A stretch of DNA of 9,345 bases. Origin: Deltaproteobacteria bacterium. Its GTDB lineage: Bacteria > Desulfobacterota > Desulfarculia > Adiutricales > Adiutricaceae. Position 1 is the stretch's first letter. Each line of letters starts with the position of its first letter. The position numbers were made by a program, and so were the translations under genes. This document shows, piece after piece, positions 5,896 to 9,345 of this stretch. The stretch covers positions 1 to 9,345 of the forward strand of contig JAITIH010000297.1 of the NCBI GenBank assembly GCA_031279525.1, given 5' to 3'. The notes below the pieces were generated by a model. That model was not told the origin of the DNA and made no database searches. It saw only the letters and a program-made list of their open reading frames with translations.

Positions 5896-5965
5896 GTTTA
5901 GGATAGGCCAGGCGAGGGAAAGGGCGTCGTCCCTTGCCGTCGGCGCAAGGCGTTAACGATTTTCG

Positions 5966-8443
5966 TTAATGCTTAGCGTCAAGGCTGGGGCCGTCGGAGT
6001 TAAGGCCAGAGCTAGAGTTGACCATTAAAGAAGGGGCCTCGTCGCCTTCTTTAACTTCTTGGAATAGGGGGCGGCCAGCCTCAAAGACCAAGGCGGCGTT
6101 TAAGACTTCTTCGACCATCTTGACCGGGATGATGGTGAAAGACTTGAGGATCCGCTCGGGGATTTCCTTTAAGTCCTTTTCGTTTTCCTGGGGGATGATC
6201 AAGGACTTCAGCTCGCCCCGGTTGGCGGCCATGACTTTTTCCTTGAGCCCGCCGATGGGCAGGACCCGGCCGCGCAGGGTGACCTCGCCGGTCATGGCCA
6301 CGTCCCGCCGCACCAGGCGCCGGGTCAGGGCCGAGACCAGGCCGGTGACCAAGGTGATGCCGGCCGAGGGTCCGTCTTTAGGGATGGCCCCCTCGGGCAC
6401 GGGGATGTGGATGTCGATCTTCCGGTGAAAGTTGGGGTCCAGGCCTAAGCGCGGGGAGATGGAGCGGACGTAGCTAAGGGCCGCCCGGGCCGACTCCTGC
6501 ATGACCTCGCCCAGTTTCCCGGTGAGAGTCAGGTTGCCCTTGCCGGGCATGATGAGGACCTCGGTGGTCAGGATCTCGCCGCCCACCTCGGTCCAGGCCA
6601 GGCCGGTGACCAAACCGATCTCGTCTTGCTCCTCGGCCACGCCGTAACGGTACTTGGGCACCCCTAAGTACTGGGTGATGTTTTTGCCGGAGACCTTGAT
6701 CTTCAAAAGGGAATGGTCGATGGATTTCACCACTTCCCGGGCCAGCTTCCGGCAGATGGTGGCGATCTCCCGCTCAAGGCCTCTCACCCCGGCTTCCCGG
6801 GTGTAGCGACGGATGGCCGTCAAGATGGCGTTGTCGGTGATGTCGACCCTATCCAAGGAGAGGCCGTTGGCCCGAACCTGCTTTTTGATGAGGAAGTTCT
6901 TGGCGATGTTCAGCTTCTCGTCCTCGGTGTAGCCGGGGATGCGGATGATCTCCATCCGGTCCTGGAGGGGGGAGGGGATGGAGTGCAGGCTGTTGGCCGT
7001 GGTGATGAACATGACCTCGGAAAGGTCGTAGTCGAGGTCCATGTAGTGGTCCCCGAACTTACAGTTCTGCTCGGGATCTAGGACCTCCAAAAGGGCGGCC
7101 GAAGGGTCCCCCCGAAAGTCGGTGGACATCTTGTCGACTTCGTCTAGGCAAAAGACCGGGTTAGAGGTCCTAGCCTTCCTAAGGCTCTGGATGATTTTCC
7201 CGGGCATGGCCCCGATGTAGGTCCGGCGGTGGCCCCTGATCTCGGCCTCGTCCCGCACCCCGCCTAGCGACAGGCGCACGAAGTTGCGGCCTAAGGCTCT
7301 GGCCACTGAGCGGGCCAGGGAGGTTTTCCCGACCCCTGGGGGGCCAACTAGGCAAAGGATGGGGCCGTGGTGCTTTTTGACCAGGGATTGGACGGCCAGG
7401 TACTCCAGGATCCGCTCCTTTGGCTTTTCCAGGCCGTAGTGGTCTTCGTCCATGATGGTCTCGGCCTTGGACATCTCCAAGTTGTCGCGGCTCCGCTCGT
7501 ACCAGGGCAGGGCCAAGATCCAGTCGATGTAGTTCCGGACCACCGTGGCCTCGGCGCTCATGGGGGCCATCATCTTGAGCTTTTTGATCTCGTGACGGAC
7601 CTTCTGGCCGGCTTCCTTGGACAGGCGCTTTTTCTTCAGCCGCTCTTCCAGCTCGCCGATCTCGTTTTTAAGATCGTCGGAGTCGCCCATCTCCTTCTGG
7701 ATGGCCCGCATCTGCTCGTTAAGGTAGTACTCCTTCTGGGTCTTTTCCATCTGTTTTTTGACCCGAGTCTTGATGCGCTGCTCGATCTGGAGGACCTCGA
7801 TCTCCCCGCGCATGAGCTCATAGAGGGCCTCCATGCGGGCCAAGGGGCTAACCAAGGTCAGAAGGGTTTGCTTGTCCTCCAGCTTTAAGGCCAGGTGGTT
7901 GACCATGGCGTCGCATAGTTGGGAGGGGTCTTTGATGGAGCCCATGGCGGCGATGATCTCTGGGGAGATCTTTTTGTTGATCTTGGCGAAGGACTCGAAA
8001 GTGGAGTTTAAGCTGCGGATTAAGGCCTCGACCTCCAAAGGGGCCTCGGCCGGCTCAGGCAGGGGCTCGACTTCCACGTAGAAAAAGTCGGGGCTGGGCA
8101 AAAACGACTCAATGCGGCCCCGCTCGCGGCCCTCGACCAGGGCTTTGACGGTGCCGTCGGGCAGTCGCAAAAGCTGCAAAAGAGCCCCGATGGTTCCGAT
8201 GGCGTGGATGTCCTCTTCTTGGGGCTCGTCGACCCGGGCCTCTTTTTGGGTGCACAAGAAGATGCTCTTGTCGAGGCTCATGGCGTGCTCTAAGGCTTTA
8301 ATGGACTTTTCTCGGCCCACGAAGAGGGGCACGACCATGTGGGGAAAAACCACCACGTCCCTTAAAGGCAAGAGGGGCAAATGGAGCTTGGCCGCGCCGC
8401 CAGAGGGGGTGGCGGGCCTAGATTTGTTGGAACCGAATAGCAT
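5966..8443 (-). CDS. lon: ATP-dependent endopeptidase Lon
   Basis: Lon is the cytoplasmic hexameric protease that unfolds and degrades damaged proteins and selected regulators. All three parts are present in 825 residues. The N-terminal substrate-binding domain (about 20-210) begins [26 protein letters not shown], followed by a charged coiled-coil (about 215-295). The AAA+ module has Walker A GPPGVGKT (367-374), Walker B CLDEVDK (432-438) and [10 protein letters not shown] with the arginine finger region (491-500). The serine-lysine protease domain has Ser693 in PKDGPSAG and Lys736 in GGLKEK. The 43-residue gap between them equals that between S679 and K722 in E. coli Lon. It is about 40 residues longer than E. 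coli Lon (784) because of a short N-terminal lead and a C-terminal tail (about 790-825) rich in Glu, Asp and Ser. GGAAGG nine bases before the ATG fixes the start. It lies 68 bp downstream of clpX and is probably co-transcribed. No heat-shock promoter or HrcA site was seen in that gap. Confidence 0.97.
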   Translation of the reverse strand: MLFGSNKSRPATPSGGAAKLHLPLLPLRDVVVFPHMVVPLFVGREKSIKALEHAMSLDKSIFLCTQKEARVDEPQEEDIHAIGTIGALLQLLRLPDGTVKALVEGRERGRIESFLPSPDFFYVEVEPLPEPAEAPLEVEALIRSLNSTFESFAKINKKISPEIIAAMGSIKDPSQLCDAMVNHLALKLEDKQTLLTLVSPLARMEALYELMRGEIEVLQIEQRIKTRVKKQMEKTQKEYYLNEQMRAIQKEMGDSDDLKNEIGELEERLKKKRLSKEAGQKVRHEIKKLKMMAPMSAEATVVRNYIDWILALPWYERSRDNLEMSKAETIMDEDHYGLEKPKERILEYLAVQSLVKKHHGPILCLVGPPGVGKTSLARSVARALGRNFVRLSLGGVRDEAEIRGHRRTYIGAMPGKIIQSLRKARTSNPVFCLDEVDKMSTDFRGDPSAALLEVLDPEQNCKFGDHYMDLDYDLSEVMFITTANSLHSIPSPLQDRMEIIRIPGYTEDEKLNIAKNFLIKKQVRANGLSLDRVDITDNAILTAIRRYTREAGVRGLEREIATICRKLAREVVKSIDHSLLKIKVSGKNITQYLGVPKYRYGVAEEQDEIGLVTGLAWTEVGGEILTTEVLIMPGKGNLTLTGKLGEVMQESARAALSYVRSISPRLGLDPNFHRKIDIHIPVPEGAIPKDGPSAGITLVTGLVSALTRRLVRRDVAMTGEVTLRGRVLPIGGLKEKVMAANRGELKSLIIPQENEKDLKEIPERILKSFTIIPVKMVEEVLNAALVFEAGRPLFQEVKEGDEAPSLMVNSSSGLNSDGPSLDAKH

Positions 8444-8452
8444 TTAGCTTTA

Positions 8453-8458
8453 CCTTCC
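8453..8458 (-). promoter_or_regulatory. Shine-Dalgarno of lon
   Basis: On the minus strand GGAAGG precedes the lon ATG (8443-8441) with the nine-base spacer TAAAGCTAA. The core and spacing are good and support this start. The site lies inside the 68-bp clpX-lon gap. Confidence 0.75.
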
Positions 8459-8511
8459 AGACGTCGGCCAAAATGGGGACGAAAAGGCTAATGGCGGCCA
8501 GGTCGCCGTTT

Positions 8512-9345
8512 TTAGGCGGTTTTGGCCACTTCCCCGTCAAAAATGAGAATGGGTTCTTCCCCTTTGAGGATGACTTCGGCCGATATCAAACACTCCCTGA
8601 CCTTTTCCATGGTCGGGAGATCGTACATAATGTTGAGCATGGCGCATTCGAGGATGGCCCTCAGGCCGCGGGCCCCGGTCTTCCGCTTCAAGGCTTCCTG
8701 GGCGATGGCCACCAAGGCCTCCTCGGTGAACTTAAGGCTGACCCACTCGAATTTGAAAAGTTTTTGGTACTGGCGGATCAAGGCGTTTTTTGGCTCTTTC
8801 AAGATCCGGATCATGGCCGCCTCGTCCAGCTCGGTTAGGCTGGCTAAGACCGGCAAGCGCCCCACGAACTCCGGGATGAGGCCGAACTTTAAAAGATCCT
8901 CCGGCTGGCAATCGGCTAAGAGCTCCCCTTCGGAGCGGTCGTCTTGGCGCTCGGAGATGGGGGCCGAAAAGCCCATGGTCTTGACCCCGATCCGGGATTT
9001 GATGATTTTGTCCAACCCCACGAAGGCCCCGCCGCAGATAAACAAGATGTTGGTCGTGTCGACCTTGGTCATCTCCTGCTGGGGGTGCTTCCGGCCGCCT
9101 TTGGGCGGGACCGAGGCCACCGTGCCCTCGATGATTTTCAGCAAGGCCTGCTGGACCCCCTCCCCGGAGACGTCCCGGGTGATGGAGGCGTTGTCGCTCT
9201 TTCTGGCCACCTTGTCGACCTCGTCTAGGTAGACGATGCCCTTGGAGGCCTTTTCCACGGCGTAGTCGGCCGCCTGGAGGAGGTTGACGATGATGTTCTC
9301 CACGTCCTCGCCCACGTAGCCGGCCTCGGTCAGAGCCGTGGCGTC
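8512..9345 (-). CDS. clpX: ATP-dependent Clp protease ATP-binding subunit ClpX, 5' end outside the window
   Basis: ClpX is the AAA+ unfoldase that threads tagged proteins into the ClpP chamber. The visible 277 codons run from [15 protein letters not shown] at the right edge to the stop and match the family closely. Seen are pore-loop GYVG, Walker [32 protein letters not shown], the pore-2 loop [21 protein letters not shown], the arginine-finger segment [13 protein letters not shown] and sensor 2 [10 protein letters not shown]. The N-terminal zinc-binding domain and Walker A lie beyond 9345. The ClpP-docking loop, usually IGF, appears as MGF within KTMGFSAPI, a conservative change. The only start codon seen in the frame here, a GTG at 9315, falls inside GYVGEDV and is not the true start. 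clpX followed by lon is a common bacterial order, usually with clpP upstream of clpX. Confidence 0.97.
   Translation of the reverse strand, partial: DATALTEAGYVGEDVENIIVNLLQAADYAVEKASKGIVYLDEVDKVARKSDNASITRDVSGEGVQQALLKIIEGTVASVPPKGGRKHPQQEMTKVDTTNILFICGGAFVGLDKIIKSRIGVKTMGFSAPISERQDDRSEGELLADCQPEDLLKFGLIPEFVGRLPVLASLTELDEAAMIRILKEPKNALIRQYQKLFKFEWVSLKFTEEALVAIAQEALKRKTGARGLRAILECAMLNIMYDLPTMEKVRECLISAEVILKGEEPILIFDGEVAKTA

Larger units (their letters stand above)
5237..5965. other. Convergent intergenic region between the transglycosylase gene and lon
   Basis: About 730 bp, unusually long for a convergent junction. It contains two plus-strand terminator-like hairpins (5315-5342 and 5416-5452), an imperfect stem-loop (5472-5502), a doubtful 60-codon ORF (5666-5848) and a probable bidirectional terminator (5849-5895). 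A small perfect stem TTAACGA/TCGTTAA (5953-5969, 3-nt loop) overlaps the lon stop codon. T-runs at 5447-5452, 5599-5604 and 5636-5642 lie on the plus strand. Nothing resembling a tRNA, a known non-coding RNA or a decayed gene was recognised. Confidence 0.55.

Noticed and set aside
8522..9232. 236-residue plus-strand frame opposite clpX, and similar long frames opposite lon and accAD
   Set aside because: They lie wholly antisense to clearly conserved coding sequence, read as low-complexity Ser/Arg or Gly/Val/Asp-rich text and have no family signatures; they are typical shadows in GC-rich DNA.
9313..9315. GTG as the clpX start
   Set aside because: It falls inside the conserved GYVGEDV pore loop, and the frame continues to the window edge with [10 protein letters not shown], so the gene is simply cut by the window.

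Overview
The window looks like chromosomal DNA of a GC-rich deltaproteobacterium (Desulfobacterota in the broad sense). Three things suggest this: a clpX-lon gene pair, one gene encoding both halves of the acetyl-CoA carboxylase carboxyltransferase, and intergenic DNA rich in GGCC and CTAAGG/TTAAGG words. The lineage is inferred from gene content and style, not from a marker-gene comparison. No tRNA, rRNA, insertion sequence, phage gene or CRISPR array was seen.

Layout from left to right: a 15-bp tandem repeat touches the window edge (1-90), followed by a short palindrome-rich spacer. Next comes a minus-strand pair, probably one operon: accAD (3562 down to 1682) and, 13 nt downstream, ruvB (1668 down to 250). 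The ruvB reading frame begins with about 130 extra residues, mostly 14 copies of a seven-residue unit encoded by a 21-bp in-frame minisatellite. A 530-bp divergent spacer with hairpins and direct repeats separates accAD from a plus-strand gene (4106-5236) for a lytic-transglycosylase-domain protein that has no visible signal peptide. A strong intrinsic terminator follows that gene. A roughly 730-bp convergent spacer then holds further hairpins and a doubtful 60-codon ORF. The right third is lon (8443 down to 5966) and the 3' part of clpX (9345 down to 8512, start outside the window), both on the minus strand.

ClpX (the unfoldase partner of ClpP) and Lon form a protein quality-control cluster. 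AccAD supplies the carboxyltransferase step of malonyl-CoA synthesis; biotin carboxylase and BCCP are not here. RuvB is the Holliday-junction branch-migration motor; ruvA and ruvC are not here. These are mostly ordinary housekeeping genes. The most unusual feature is the heptad-repeat minisatellite at the 5' end of ruvB, with a second in-phase repeat array just downstream of the same gene. Next in interest are the alpha-then-beta carboxyltransferase fusion with a stretched zinc finger and the leaderless transglycosylase. I did not find convincing evidence of a new multi-gene system.
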